Below are positions 10,701 through 25,700 of a DNA stretch of 64,000 nt, piece after piece; within the stretch, counting starts at the first letter, position 1; every line of letters starts with the position of its first letter. The stretch lies in contig NC_064214.1 of assembly GCF_023101765.2 (NCBI RefSeq), forward strand, positions 10,174,001 to 10,238,000. Direction: 5' to 3'. The position numbers and the translations under genes were made by a program. The notes below the pieces were generated by a model, which ran no database searches, was not told where the DNA came from, and was given only the letters and a program-made list of their open reading frames with translations. Source of the DNA: Spodoptera frugiperda. Lineage: Eukaryota > Arthropoda > Insecta > Lepidoptera > Noctuidae.

Positions 10701-13700
10701 GACCTACTTCTATATGTATAGTCTACTTATGTAGGAAATACTATAAGTAGTCTTTTGTGTTGAGATATTTCTATGTACTTACATCGTGTTTACAATGGAA
10801 AGTCAAGCCGTTTTTCAGCAAAATAAAAATCTAGTGTTTTTTCGCTTATACGAGAAAATGGTTAATATTGTAATAAAATAAAATGTTGAAAACAGATATT
10901 AAGTATTATACAAAAATTTACTAAACGTCATCACGCCCTGTATACCTAGAAGACATGGGCAAAAAGAATCATCATAAACTACCAGCCTCTGTTGATTTTC
11001 ACCAGCTACTTTATTAAACTCCTTGTAATATCAGCAAGTCCACCATTAAACACAGAAAACCATTCAATAATATTCTAATATATTAGCAGAGACTAACAAC
11101 TCCGAGACAAGCTGGTTAGAGTCAATTTCCAAAACGGGCGTGTTCGTGTGATTGCTCTGTCGCTTTTCAGATATAGATGTTTAATGGTGGTTATCTCATT
11201 GAAAATAATGATATTCAAATAGTATATTTTTGTTGTTTTCAATGAGACTAGTGGTCGCCTAGTGGTCGAAATTCAACCATATACGATTTAATTTACAATA
11301 CTACTTAACATACGTTCAAGGATAATTTTTATTTAACCCAAACTCAAACAAACTCTTTTATAAAACTCTATTCATATGAGACGTGAGAATATCATCGCAA
11401 TGTCTATCGATTTTGACGTTTTGTCAAATACGATCAGATACTATGCATGTGTGTGTAACAAACTTTATGTTGGGGTCTAATGTTTTATTTATTGATTTAA
11501 TGTACTTTATAAGCATTATTTTTGAAAAATATTAGCGCACTGCACTTCTCCTACACATAAACTATAAGTGTACCAAATTTTATGCTCCTACGTCCGCGCA
11601 ATTTTCGTAAAAAGCGGTCCAAAGTTTTTGCATCACGTATTAATATATAGATACACAATTGCCATTAATTATCTACGTCTAAGGGGCGCCAGAGCGATCA
11701 CACGAGTACGCCCGTTTTGGAGATTGACCGGTTAGAATGTATGAGACCCTTCAAGGTATGTTTGTTATTTAAAATCGAACCCTAACATATTTCACCCCTT
11801 TACAGAAAAACAGCATCTCGTAATCGAGTCCCCACTAACCCAAAACTGAATAAACTTTATATTTGGTCCAAAAATACCACTTTTCTAACTGTGCCCACGT
11901 GTGGGCCTCGAAAGTAACGTAACAAACTTTATGTTGGGGTCTACTGGGGTCTGACACTTCCCCGATATTTTACGATAGACCCCCTAGGGCCCGGTTTAGT
12001 TTACGTTTTATTGGAAAAATATTTGAGTGGGCGTCGCGTTTCGCGTTCGGATAGGAAACCAATCAATTAATGTGAGGACGTAAAAACGTCAAGTGGGGGA
12101 CATAAGTATTTATCTCATACATTTCTGTTATATGTATATTTTTTGAGTTGAAGGTCGGATATACAAGGACTTACCAAGACTTTTCAAGTAGAATCAGACT
12201 AAGTAGGTATCAAAGTGACGCCTTTTATCCCAGAAGGAGTAGGCTGAGGTGTACATTACGGCACGTAATGCCACTGTACAATGTACACTGAAAATGATAC
12301 CCCTATTACAGTCTGTAACAGGGGGTGAGTATAAGTTATAAATAGGTATCATTGGACTTAAAATTAGATTTTTTATGGAATAGGGGGCTAATGAGCAGAT
12401 GTATCACCTGATGGTAAGCGATCATCGCCGCCCATGGACACCCGCAACACCAGAAGAGTCACAGGTGCGTTGCCAAGATTTTAATATATTGAGCAGTAAG
12501 CTTATGATCTGAGTTTGTGCCCAATACTTGATATAGGTTCACACCCCTATAACAATAGGATTCTCAATGCCCACACAAATCATACCAGGCCAAACGTGGG
12601 TGTAAATTGTAGGCCTATGTACGTAATACTTTAAGTGCCATGCTTCGGCACGATGGGCCGGCTCGATCGGAGTAATGCCACTGTCTTACAGAAACCGACG
12701 TAAGACAACGCTTCCCTTGTGTTTAGTTGTGAAAGTGAGGTTACCGGAGGCCCAATTTCCTCCTTTCCCAATTCCCGATTCCCGGACAACCCTTAAATTC
12801 GTAACCCCAAAACCCGTTTCGGGTGTCCATGGGCGGCGGCGATTGCTTACCATCAGGTGATCTGGCTGCTCGTTTACCAGCTTATACTAGTTTCTGTATT
12901 CCGTGGGCTTATACCATAAAAAAATACTCTTCTTCAGCATTTTATTTTATTAGTAAGTGGAAATATGTAAAAAAATATCTTTGAATATTATGTTCCAAGC
13001 AAAATTCTTGAAACTTGTTAGGTACCTTTTCAATTAAATCATTTCAGAGAAATTTCGGTGTATTTACTGAAGAAAGTTGTTCCAAGTAATTTATCTATTG
13101 CGTCGCTTCTCTGAACTAAAGACGTAGAAGAGAAATTTCGATAGGTACTCAAGTGCCTAGAAGTATCAAATTATATTATTAGTAGACGGTACTTGGTAGA
13201 AACTTCTATTATTATGTTTTCTTCGTGTAAGTACTTGAGTAGGCCCTCCTATGACTTTACGTAATTCTGTTTTCGTAAGATCTATAGAATATAGACATAA
13301 TACTTGGAACTAATCATTGTGATTAATTCCTGGCTGATTCTCGGATAGAGACTGATTGTTAGGGCCTTTAACAAGATAAGAAATCATTATCAGGATAGAT
13401 TTGTCTCCAAAAACCGAATATCTATTACATCAACTATTGTTGCTCAGATTTTTGCTGTTGTAGTGTTGGTTTACAAGTCAGAGCTGCCAAGCGGGTTACC
13501 GGCCGCTTGGCAGTTTGCAGCTCCAAGTAGACTCATCAGCTAGGGACTCATCTTGATACAATTGGTGAAAAAGTCGATGTTACAGTGTGAATGTGCATCA
13601 GTCATCACTGACTAAAAACCACCCCGTTCCTACTCCTGCTTTTCGAGCCGGAGCCCCGGTAAACCCGTTAGGTAGGTAGTCCGCAGCTCCGGAACCTTTA

Positions 13701-16700
13701 GACCTTCCATAAAACTTACAAATTCTATAAAAAGAACTAAAAATACACCAACAAAACAGAAGAGAATAATTCAAAACGCCAGTTGATTTGTACTTGATAA
13801 GACTGGCCGTCATTTCACAAGGCACAGCTATCGTAAAGCGAATATATTCAGTTTTACGAGCTCCGCCAGACGACACGACAGTTTATTATTAAAACACAGT
13901 AAAAAGGCTTAAAGGCTTTTACGTAGCATGTAACAAAACACCCCCCGGGGTTACTCACAAATGGATTACTTTTTACTAGTCGCTGTAATATCGCGAACGG
14001 TTTTGCGGACTAAGTTTGGAACGAATGGACTTTAGGTTGGTAGGTATACCGACAAATTATGATATGCCCTAGGTGGTAGTTTTGTGTAATGGTTTATTTA
14101 TGTTAAAATGTGATGTAATCCTTGTGTTCTTATGGTATCTATTGAGTACTATAGGTTCCTGCTTAGTGTACAACATTTCTCTTTTGAGGGGTAAAATCAT
14201 TCAATGTCTTCTCCCCCTTGGGCGAGGCGTGAGAATGTGTGTGAAACTCTTACTGACTAAAAATAACCCCGTTCCTACTCCTGCTTTTCCGGAGCCGGAG
14301 CGCTAGGCGGTTCGCAGCTCCGGGTCGGTAGTGTACACCCTTACATTACAGGTCATACATAGGTAAACTATACAAAAAAATCTAAATATCTAATGGCGTG
14401 TTTCCACGCTTGCCAAGGTTTATCAAGGGTCTACAAGCATAAGCGTGTGAAGAGAACATTTGGCTTGGCTTACGTGAGTTTGGAGATGCTTGTGTAGGAT
14501 ACGGTATAGTCTCGGTTTTTGGACACAGATAAAAGGGCGTTTTGGATGTACGTAGCACACTGACGCATTAAGTAGGTAAACGACTTCTGAAATGTCAAGC
14601 AAGATTTGCAGAAGCAAGCCTTGGCAAGCATGGAAATGTATTTAAAGAATTGTAGTATTTTATTCTAAAATAAGGTTAAAATGTTCACCTTATTCTTGTA
14701 TATCAAGAATGTGGGTGAACAACCTACACAAAATCGGTCATACATTTCTAAGCTGCTTAATATTTCGTAAACTTCCTAGCGTTGTGCTATGTTTCGTTAG
14801 AACAACATTTTCCTAACAAAAGGATACACAATTTTAATACTTTGGATTTGCTGCCAAATCCCAGTACTTGTGGATTTAGTAACACAATGCCTGCAAATGC
14901 GATTAAAAGCTTAAAGAGGCTTAAAACGCCGTAATAACTGATGAGAGATGGCGCGTGAGTTATTGTTCCATTTAAAGAGTACTTTAGATGTGGGCGGAGA
15001 TAAACAACACATTTATTTTTGCTTCTATAAAGACTTCAGGCTGTTATACGCAATTAATTATAAATTAAAATGTTCCTTTTAATTTTATGAAGAGAATCCT
15101 TATAATTGTAAGGAGAGAATTGAGACCAGAATGCTAATTAATAAGGATTTAATATTCAGGCGTAGTTATATCTTTTTGATTGTTCATTTACAGAGTGTTT
15201 ACCATTTCTAACAATATTGTAACAAGACAATTATCACGCTAAATCAAGTCATTACCCAGAACAAATAGAATCCGAGAAATCAATTAACCATAGTGCGAAA
15301 TAGTCGTAATGAATGAAACGGAACGCGTCGACCACAGACAAATATTTTGACAGCTCCGCAAATTACCACTTTTCCCGCCCACCCAAACAAAATGGCGCTG
15401 GCATTGGGAGAATGGCGCGTAAACAAACCCCAAACTACTTAATGAGACAATTTAACTTTGGTACAAAAAGTTAGGGAACCCTCAATGGTTATTTCGCGAG
15501 CACATTGGTGGGTTAACTTTGCCACACCCAATTAAAACCTAGTAAAGGTTTTCGCGCCGAGTACTTAATACTTTGTTAAAATCTATTTGGACTGTTTTAT
15601 GAACTGTTCACTCAATTTGTTGATGGAATAAGTGTTTTTTGATATCTATTAATTGCCTCTTTCTCCATAATAATGGCAATTAGGAGAATCGAGATGGTGG
15701 AACATCGAATAACTAAACAAAAGCTTCTATGATAATTGTCTTAATAATAAATGAACTAGATGACGCTGAAAAGATGGCGTGTTTCAATTTATTTTTTATA
15801 GAATAAATAAGTGCAAGTGCATTGTCGGCCTTTTGGGAGTAAGAAATTTAAGGGTTGTTGAGGAAGCGAGTATTGGGAAGATTTTAAGGGGGTAATTGGG
15901 TCTCCGGTAAACTCATTCCCACAACGCAAGCGTTGTATCACGTCGGTTTCCTATGCGGCCGTGATATCATTCTGATCGAACCGGCCCATCTCCCACATTT
16001 GAAAGTCTATGTTCGATCAGACAGTTCTATCATGTAGGTCATCCCAGTGCTACTTTTAAAGTCCATAACAGATTATAACAACTAGTGTGTACTCTGTAAG
16101 GGACGTATGTGCTTAATTTTCCCGAACAATAAGTTACCTAGCGACCGAGAAACATCGGTGTGACTTATCTTAGGTCACCAAAGAGATTATTTCGACCTTG
16201 TCTACTTGAGGCTGAAGAGATCTTGACCCTCAGAAGGTCGGACCCTGCGATATACTACTTAGATATCCGTGGATGTTTCTACCCGGCCGTACCTAAGATA
16301 AGATATTTTTTTCTTTTACGGGTTTATTTTTTTAGGCCGCAAGGTAGTTTTTGTGGACAGAAATTAAGCTGTGTCGTCGTGAGTTTGTGGGTTTCGTAAT
16401 TTGCTTTTCGTGTAAAAATAACATTATACTAAATTGGAAATATAACGCGTAAGTAAGTGTAGTTTAATACATTTTACACGTTTATTGCACACTTTTCGCC
16501 AGTTGTGTTATTACATAAGAGTAGTAATCTCGTAAAATATAGAGTTACATAATCAATTCTAGTTTTATCAACAGCCTATATATTGCCACTACTGACCAAA
16601 GGTCTCTTCTTTCTTGCGGAAAAGGCTTGAGCATTAATCACCACTCTTGCCCAATGCGGGTTGGCGATTTCGAACTAATACTTAGAAATTATAAACCCCG

Positions 16701-19700
16701 TTTTCGTTCAACGTTTGTCAGTGGTGTTTAAATAATCTTAGAAAGCACATATAACTCGGAAAAAGTCACATTGTTACTTGCCGTTAGTAGGTTTTAAACC
16801 CTTATGCATGAGGAGAGAGTCTTAAACCTCCGGGTCACCACGACATTGTTTTTAGAATGGAAGTCTCAAGTTAGGCAGTAATATTAACGACTACTCGACC
16901 AACGACAAGAAACCTTTAAAAAATACCTATGAAAGGACTCTTAGATCCACCATCTTGCTTATTAAATTCCGTCCAAATACTGAAATGATACCGCATCCTC
17001 CCACGACCTAGTATCTAAAATCTCTTCTATTCCGAGCTGGTTCATTATCTCGTCTCGTATAATCACCGGCAGATAATAAGCGCTTTGATCCGGCCACCCC
17101 TAATGAGAAATAATGGTAGTCAGGATTTTTCCTAGAAAAGCCGGTATTATGAACGTAGTACTTGTATTAAGCTTAGTTAGACTGTAGAGCTGTATCGAAC
17201 AGGTCATCAGTTAGTGTTTAAGTGTGCTCTTTAGTAAGTGATAATGAAGAGAACCTAGAAAATACATAGGTATGTACTTTTAGGAGAATACATGATCTTT
17301 GAAACCGACTAACAAAGTTATATCACTGAGTAATACCAAGTGATTTGTAATAGTTAGTCTGAATCTTGAGCTTTAATAATGATGATCTAAAGACCGATAA
17401 TCATATAGGTGCTTTGCCACCAGAGATGTGCTATTTAGCTATTATATACGCTACGAAGATGTAATAGCTAAGATGTCAACTATGTGTCCACCGATACTAA
17501 GCTAGTAGCTGTGCGAGGAAGCTCGAGTATGCGATGTATTAATAATAGGAAAGCCATCCATAGCACGCATCCGTAGCACGCATCTTTCCATGTAAAAAAC
17601 TTAGCTTAGCTGAGTCCATTTCTGGGTACCAATGAATATGATTGGTGGAAGCCAAACGCATCCACACCAACGTAGCATAGCACATCTCTGGTGGAAAAAC
17701 ACCGTAATAATAACAAAAGTGCCCACATTTCTCTCAATCCCTTAAGAAAGTAACAATAGTAACGATATCAGCTATTTATTCCACTTATATCCTTGACATA
17801 CACGTGTAACGGTAGCAGGCAAGGCCGGCCTTTGTCCGTGGACCCGGCGAGTGCATGACTGTACCGAGACCTTGGAGCGAAAGGGGTTTCCATTGCAATT
17901 CTATGTATAAATACGACTGCATGTATTTATATCGCATGTTACTTACTGTAATAACGTATGTATTACCTACATTTACATCTACTCTACACTAATAAATAAA
18001 ATTGGATTATCTGTTGTAACATTTCAATACTCGCTTTTTACCACATGCGTTTGAATATACATACGATACATACACCAAAATAATATTTCTTTACATTTTT
18101 TGTCTGTCTGTATATTTGTTCTGAATATAACGATTATAACGGGATTTGCCGGAGAGATCCTTAACATAGAGGTTGCCATAATCTTTTTGTCTGGCAGTCA
18201 CTTTGAAAAACACGTTTAAAAGATTTAGGTTTATCCGAAAGCTCTACTGTTCCATCTGTCAAATATATACTCCATATTTGCTATTATAATACCCGCGAGA
18301 CAAATAGGACTGGTGACTTTATTCTACACGGCTACATAAATAATTAATCATATCACTAAGTAAAGATATCATTCCCATTTCATTACCAACTAATCCCAAC
18401 GTAATTACATAAACACACTTTCAATAATTAAACTCAGTATTACATTACTTATAAAGTTATAACATTGTAAGCAAAGGCGAGCCTACTACCAAACAAGGAC
18501 GAATATCACAATGAAGTTTGTAATTTATCGTATACAAAGACGTTGAGGAATAAATGCGTACTTCATGGGTGGGGGGTATGGTGTTACACCTCTATAGACT
18601 TGCGAACAATAGCAAATCCTTTGGTTTGACGTAGATAGCTTACTTATTGTATATGTGAGGGTGTATATAATGCTTTCTATGTGTTTTGTTATTTATTACC
18701 TATATTCATACAATAGTGGGCGAGGATATTACTGAATACCCACAAATATTTCAGGCTCCAATAGCTAGCTGCGGCTACGGACTACCTAGCAGGTTACCGG
18801 GGCTTCGGCTCGAAAAGCATGAGTAGGAACGGGGTGGTTTTTAGTCAAGTAGAGTCTGACACTACCTCTTGCCTTAACTAAGATGGGAGAAATCGTTGGA
18901 TGATTTTTCCCTTTCAGAAATAAGTTTCAATAGCTATTGCTTAATTTTTAATGCGGGTTTTATACGTAATTTTTACAATTTTCTATATTTTAATAAGCGG
19001 GAATCAACAAAACATGAATATTGAATAATCGTGCTTAATCTACCCTTTTAACTAAAGGTAAGGTAAGATAACTATCTTATTTGATTTTAACCATGGAATA
19101 GTAAAATGTAGGGGAAATGTCATCCAACACAATTACTACGGGAATCAATTTAACGATAAGCAAGTTTTATTATTTACTTTTTATTATTATTCTACATGAA
19201 TTATTTTGAAACTAGTTCAAAAGAATAATTTTAAAAGATCCTTACTCATTACCCTTTAGTTTTGAACCATAAAAGAGAACGAACAACGAGCTTCACTAAC
19301 GAACCATCTGACAGAAAAGACAACACGTATTCTCTACGAAATAAACCATCCAATTACAACTTTACAAGCAGAAATATATAGACACAAAAGTAGTAACCGT
19401 CGCGGGAAAGCCGCCATTAAAATTTCAGCGCACATACATGTACTTACTCACACTCACGCTCATGTAAACAGCCTGTCACGAAGTACAAATAGCAGCAAGA
19501 CAAACTACCCTTAACTCTCAACATCCTTCAATAAACTTTCGACTTTATTTCCACTGCAATAAAATTCAAAACCCATTTGATGGTATAGGCTAGCTTGTTG
19601 TGCTTCTCTGTCAAAAGTATAGACATCATCACATCATGTTACACTGAAACTGTGCAAGGTAAATTCAGCTTTATGTCTTTGGGATATAGTTGGGAATGTA

Positions 19701-22700
19701 TTAATGTGGTGTGTGTACTTGATGTGCTGTACATTCGAGCCATGCATTACGAAGTATCGATTGCCTGTCGAAAAGACACCAGCACGTCAAGTTACACTCA
19801 AACTGTTCAATGCATTTTCAGCTTTATGTCTTTGGGATGGAGTTGGAAATGGATTAATGTGTTGTATGAGCTTGATGTGCCATGCATTACAAAGTATCGA
19901 CACATTATCGTCACGCCAGTCTGTGGTATCGGGAGGCTTGAATCGATAACCTCCCTTAACGCCCTCCCGACCACAAATCATAGTGAGGGATGTGTCAATG
20001 TGTCCTCTGTGGAAATTACGGTTTTAACTACATTTACTACCTGTATTTTGGTGATTTTCCACAAAAGTATGATAGTATACCTATTGAAGTATTGAAAACT
20101 ATAGTTATATTTATTTAGCTTGCAGGATTTTTAGAAGATAGAAGTAGAAAATGTCTATCGGTAGTATAAAAAAGTGAAGTCAAATGAAGAACGAAACCAA
20201 AGAAAGAAAACGTTGAAGAACCCGGTTTTCGCTATTATTATTCATGAAAGTTCACTGTTTGACCTAATGAACCTCCATTTCATTCTTTAATTTCCCTTTA
20301 CAAATACAGAAAGTAAACAATCGTAACAAAAATAGTACAAAGTACCACTATAAAAGAAAAACATGTTACGACACAAAAAAAAATTAAAATGACTCACACA
20401 TAATTACGCTACTCCACAGTTTTATTCGTCATACGCGTGTGTTAAAGTTCTGTGCGCATACATTATATGGCGCCTACAGCCGACTATGGAGCAATAGGGT
20501 AGATGACTAATTTTATTTAAAGTCCGTCTTTAGGATTACTTCAAAATATTAGACATGTATTTTTAATAACCCAAATGGAAATTACGGAAACAAATACTTT
20601 CGAAGATAATATTATTATCTTCGAAAGTACGTAATTTCAAATCGATATATTATATCGATTTGAAATATCGCGTGACGTTACTTCTAGATATATTTTATAC
20701 ATAGAAATGACGTATCTGCTCCCACTCCTAAACTTTGATTCGTTTTATTTAAGTATTGTTATCTTATAAGACAAAATAAAAAATACGTGTCTAACATTTT
20801 TTCATTACCTAGCTGACGGACTAAATAGATTTTTAATTTTCATACCCCTTCATCATCCCTATTGCGCTACTTCACAGTTTTATTCGTTATACGCGTGTGT
20901 TAAGGGTATGTGCGCATACATTATATGGCGCCTACAGCCGACTATGGAGCAATTTGTTAAAGAAATCACTATTATAACTTACATTGACCCCTAATTAGTG
21001 ATATGGTATCAGGTCGTTGCTCACTACAAGTAATTACCGGCTACACTTCATTTTTATTATGTGTAATGGAGCTGCTATTTTGCCTTACGGAATTCACAGA
21101 AACTACTCATATGGTTTAAGGTTTTAAGTCATGTTTTTTAGTTTGTATTCGCGTTAGATAGATAGATTTCGCGTTAGATATTGTATAGTACCGTACCAAT
21201 TGTGAATCGATTGTAGAATCACTCAAAAAATTATTTGAATGCACAGATTTTGGGCTGAGATTGGCATTTATCAGCCGCTACTAATAAAGCACATTCTATA
21301 GTTTATTTTTCCAGAGCAGTTAAGAATATGTATCCAATCAATTAAGTATAACTACTATTTATCAATTTATTCAAAGACAACAAATAATAGTCATTATTTT
21401 AGAAAGACTGAATAAAATAAAGGTCATAGCACCGTAATGAGAAATAAACAACATAGATACCTACCTAACAGACTGCCTACACTAAATAAACTTCTCGAAA
21501 TAAAACGTACTTCAATTGAGACGTCTAAAAAAAACAATTACATAATTTAAACGAGAAAAATCTCTCTTTAATTAGAATTTTGACGCAAGTATCATGTTAA
21601 CTCCCAAGCGAACTCAGCGAGATTGAATATTCATTTAATATTTCACGTTATTTCATAATATTTCACGTTAAGCAAACAAACTCACGCCTCGACGCGAAAA
21701 AAGAAACCTATCCATTAAAATACATGATTTTGATAAATTACGAACATTTTGCGTAGTTTATTAAAACGCTGTTTAGCAAAAATGGCACTTATAGGCTTTG
21801 GGAGTGGTGATTGATCGGTTTTAACGAGATTATGGACGAGCTTACGAATCAATACGTTGCAAATTCAATTGAAATGAAGGTTCTGTTTACTTAGCTGCTA
21901 GTGAAATAAAAATACTTTGATCAATTATGTATGTTTGCGGATTTCTACCGATTATCACTACATAGTATAAAACAAAGTCGCTTTCTCTGTCCCTATGTCT
22001 CTTTGTATGCTTAATCTTTAAAATGCACGGATTTGGATGCTGTTTTTTAATAGATAGAGTGATTCTAGATGAAGTTTTATATGTAAGATATATGCATAAT
22101 ATATCACCATTGCACTTATGCGAAGCTGGGGCGGGTCGCTAGTATATAATAATTTGATAATAAAAGTATTTTTTTATCTATTATATTAAACCTAAATTCT
22201 CTCCCCGACTCTGGTTCCCTCAGTACAATTTAGCATTCATCATTTTATCCGCATTTTTCAATGTTGCTACGGCGTAACGTACTAAACTTTCGAAATATCA
22301 TTTCTTGTCGCGAAACCTACACAGAGCAATCCTCACATTCTTGGCACAAAATAAACCAAGTCATTGTTAAATAGATTCTTTCTCCGACCATTACATGACT
22401 TGCAGGACAGTCGTTGATGCTCCGAAGTAGCAAGGCATGTCAATATCGACGTACAAAGGTCACTGACCGTCACAGCGCAGTTTCACTGCGAATTACTGCT
22501 GCATCGATTTGTCCTCGTGCTGAACTTTTATATACCTTATTTATGTTAGATATAAGGTCTTATTTTAATAGAAATTGTTTTTAAAATATCTTTTTTAATA
22601 TATAAGATGGTTTTTAATAAGAATTGATAAAGAAATGGGAGTCTCTTTTTTATAAAATGCTTTAAAAAATATGCGTTCTTTTTAACTGTTTTAAAATAAA

Positions 22701-25700
22701 GCAGTAATATGATATGACATGTAATATGGATGATTATGGCATTGTACAATATACATTTTGTTTTTGTATGTTTAATATGATTAAATTGTCTAAAAATTAT
22801 CGACCTTTTAAATTTCAGTTAATATAACCTAATACTTTGCTGAAACAGCTCCTAGTTCTGCCCTAGATATACATGTGCTTATAATATGTCACATAGACAT
22901 AGTTCACTAATCGAATTTGAAACTGTACCGTGTGTACCGTGATTGATATTAGTTACGGTACAGCAACCTCTAATTAGTTTTCGATGACCTAACGGCGTTT
23001 CCCAAATCTAATCCTAACCGAGGGGAATGAGGTTTATGGAATACAGGAGGCATTAACCTCTAGAATGTAGGTATATGAGACACAAAAGAAAATCTTGCTT
23101 ATATTTATCACCAGGGGTTAATTCCGACGACCAGAACAAGACCCGTGCGTGCGGCGCGTTGCGTTCTGCGTGCGCCTCAAAGAGCTATCAGCCCACCACA
23201 GATGAGACCCAATAGGGATGATGCCGGAGCGGCGGACTACCGGGCTTACCGGGAATTCGGCTCGAAAATCAGGAGTAGGGACGGGATGGTTTTTAGTCAG
23301 TAATAGTCTGACACTATTTGCCTCGGCCAAGATGAGAGAAGTCATTAAATGATTTTTTCCCCTCAAAAAAGGGGTTAATTGAGATTAGTTACGTCACTTA
23401 CCGCAACTTGAAGTGCAGATCACCAAGTCGTCCGTCATTGCTCTCAGGTTCGGTAGTCTTGGTCTTCTCGGTGGCATTGGCATCGGCGAGCTCCTTGCTG
23501 AGCGGGGCCGGCTCGGTGGGCGCGAGCGGCGATTGCGGGCTGTTGCCGCCAGTCGGCTGGTTAGATGTAATTATGTATTAATTTTCAAGTAATTTACGTT
23601 CAAGATGTAAAGGGAACTAAAGTATCTAGCTGGGTTTGAAACTTGTGGGATATTTTTTTTAGAACGTTGTCCCATACTGGGATTTAACCTTGTGTCGTCG
23701 ATCCGTTTACAAACATAACAAGTTCACATACACATGATACCCAGACCCGAAACGATAATTTTGTGATCACACAAAAAGTTGCCTCGTGCGGGAATCGAAC
23801 CCACCACGCTAAATGTGCAGTCAATTCATCCCCGTGATACAAAAATGTGAGTAAATCATAAACTTATATAATTTACTTTTCTCATAAATTATAGACAGTT
23901 TCTGGACGTTATACAATCTAGATTGCATTGTTAAAATGTTGCTCTCATTGATGCGTAAAGACCGACGTTCCATTAAAATCTATGGTGTTACATAATATTA
24001 TTTTTGCACTTTTGTATTATCTTACCGTGGTAGCAGGATTGACAGCCGGCGTCTGCGGCGCGGGCTGCGGCGGGGACGAGGCCGGTGGCGCGGGCGCAGT
24101 CGGCGACGGGGACTTGCGCAGGTAGTGGGTGGCTGAGCCGGGGGAGCGGACGGCAGTCGCGCGCCGTGGGGGCTGGAACACCAGCGCCTTGTCCGGACCA
24201 CGCTTGCCTCCTGGACAAGAGTTAACTGGTTAGTCAAAGATTCATGATGTGGTTGATTGGACCACAACAGCTTTTTCCACATCAAAAGTCTTCAAGTCCC
24301 GGTAATTCCATTCACATTAGTATTAAGTGTGGAAAAGCCATGATTCGGCACGAATAGGCGCCGGCTTGACCCGTGTGACACCACGGCCTCACCGTCAAAC
24401 AACGCTTGCGTTGTGTGAGTGAGGTTACCGTAGACCCAATTACTTCTCTTCCCAATCTTCCCAATCCCCGATTCCCAACAACTCTTAAATTCCTAACCCC
24501 CAAAAGGTAGGCAAAACACGGCGTGTTCCATCAAAAATATTGTCTTACCAAGTTTGTGAGCAAGCGAGTTCCTGCGGCGGGCGATCCAGCAGGCGAGGGC
24601 ACCCAGCGCAGCCGCCACCAGCACCGCGGCACCACACACCACCAGCCACAGCGTGGCGCCATGCAGCTCGCCAGCTAAACATAGAAAGCCAACTTTAGTT
24701 GATTGACACAATTTTTTATTGAAATAAGTACTTTTTATAGAGGTGTTACGTTTGGGTGTTTCAAAGTGCTTCTCCACCAGAGATGTGCTATATTCGAGGA
24801 AAATGCGAAGCTCGAGTATGCAATGTATCGAAAGTAGGAAGCCACCCATAGCACGCATCTTTCCATAAAAACATAGCTTAGCTGAATTGGTTTCCACCAG
24901 TGCTAAACTATGTGTACCAATGAATATGATTGGTGGAAGCCAAACGCATTCACAGCAACGTCGCATAACACATCTCTGATGGAAAAGCACCTTTCGTCTA
25001 GACCTACACATATTTGTGTTTTTTTTCTATACATGTTTACATTATAGTTCTGATTATGACTAATCAATGAGTCAACGATGTTTACGATCTGTCTCCAATA
25101 GGATTATAGTTAGAGACGAGGAATTCCCTAAAGTTAGGTAGGGAATGAGATGAGTCAATGTTGTCTCATTGCCAACCATTTTAGCTTAATTGACAATGAC
25201 TACATCAGTCGTATCTACAGAAACTAGGTTCTTAGTTCTAAGTTATTCGATTGGCCGCAACTGCAAATCCTTAGTCGGAAAAGTATTATTGAGTGTTTTT
25301 CGGAAACCATTAGGTTATTAAAAGGACGGAGTCTGAAATTGTGCCCCAATATCAGTAATGTTACGCTTATTGTAAGTAGTAACCCTAAGTTGTAAGATTT
25401 TTTAAATTAGGTATCTCTTTTTTCTCAGATTTAGTTTTAAATAATAGTAAATTCAACATATTGATTTATTACTAGTTTTGCCTTTAATCTTTTATTTCAC
25501 CAGAACGTAATATCAATTTCAAGTTTACATTACAATAAAAAGACTGATCTCCAATTACATTCGTATCATTCAACCGTTCCTTGAGCCTAGTATACCCATT
25601 CGGTTATTGTTATAACACTTATAACGTGCTCATCCATATGATAATGGAGTATCAAAGTGATTTGATAGCCCTTTCGTACGGAACGAGATTGGGCAACTAT

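Larger units (their letters stand above)
9764..23401. other. Syt4 intron 4, 13.6 kb, repeat-filled
   Basis: No conserved exon was seen between exons 5 and 4, and their phases join directly. It contains families A, B, C, D and E, fold-back MITEs and a Helitron-like element. The pieces about 10032-11120, 16303-17407, 17704-18767, 20953-21954 and 22143-23223 carry nothing recognisable beyond short AT-rich runs. Confidence 0.7.

Noticed and set aside
19595..20095. 166-codon open frame on the plus strand
   Set aside because: It exists because a 153-bp tandem repeat keeps frame. The protein has no domain pattern and no coding bias, and it lies in a Syt4 intron.
23767..23812. tRNA gene suggested by the GGTTCGATTCC-like B box
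   Set aside because: No complete cloverleaf; the box belongs to a dispersed SINE family present several times in the window.
24493..25011. 172-codon open frame on the minus strand
   Set aside because: Only residues matching 24674-24549 are a real exon (Syt4 membrane segment). The rest is intron and a family C element.
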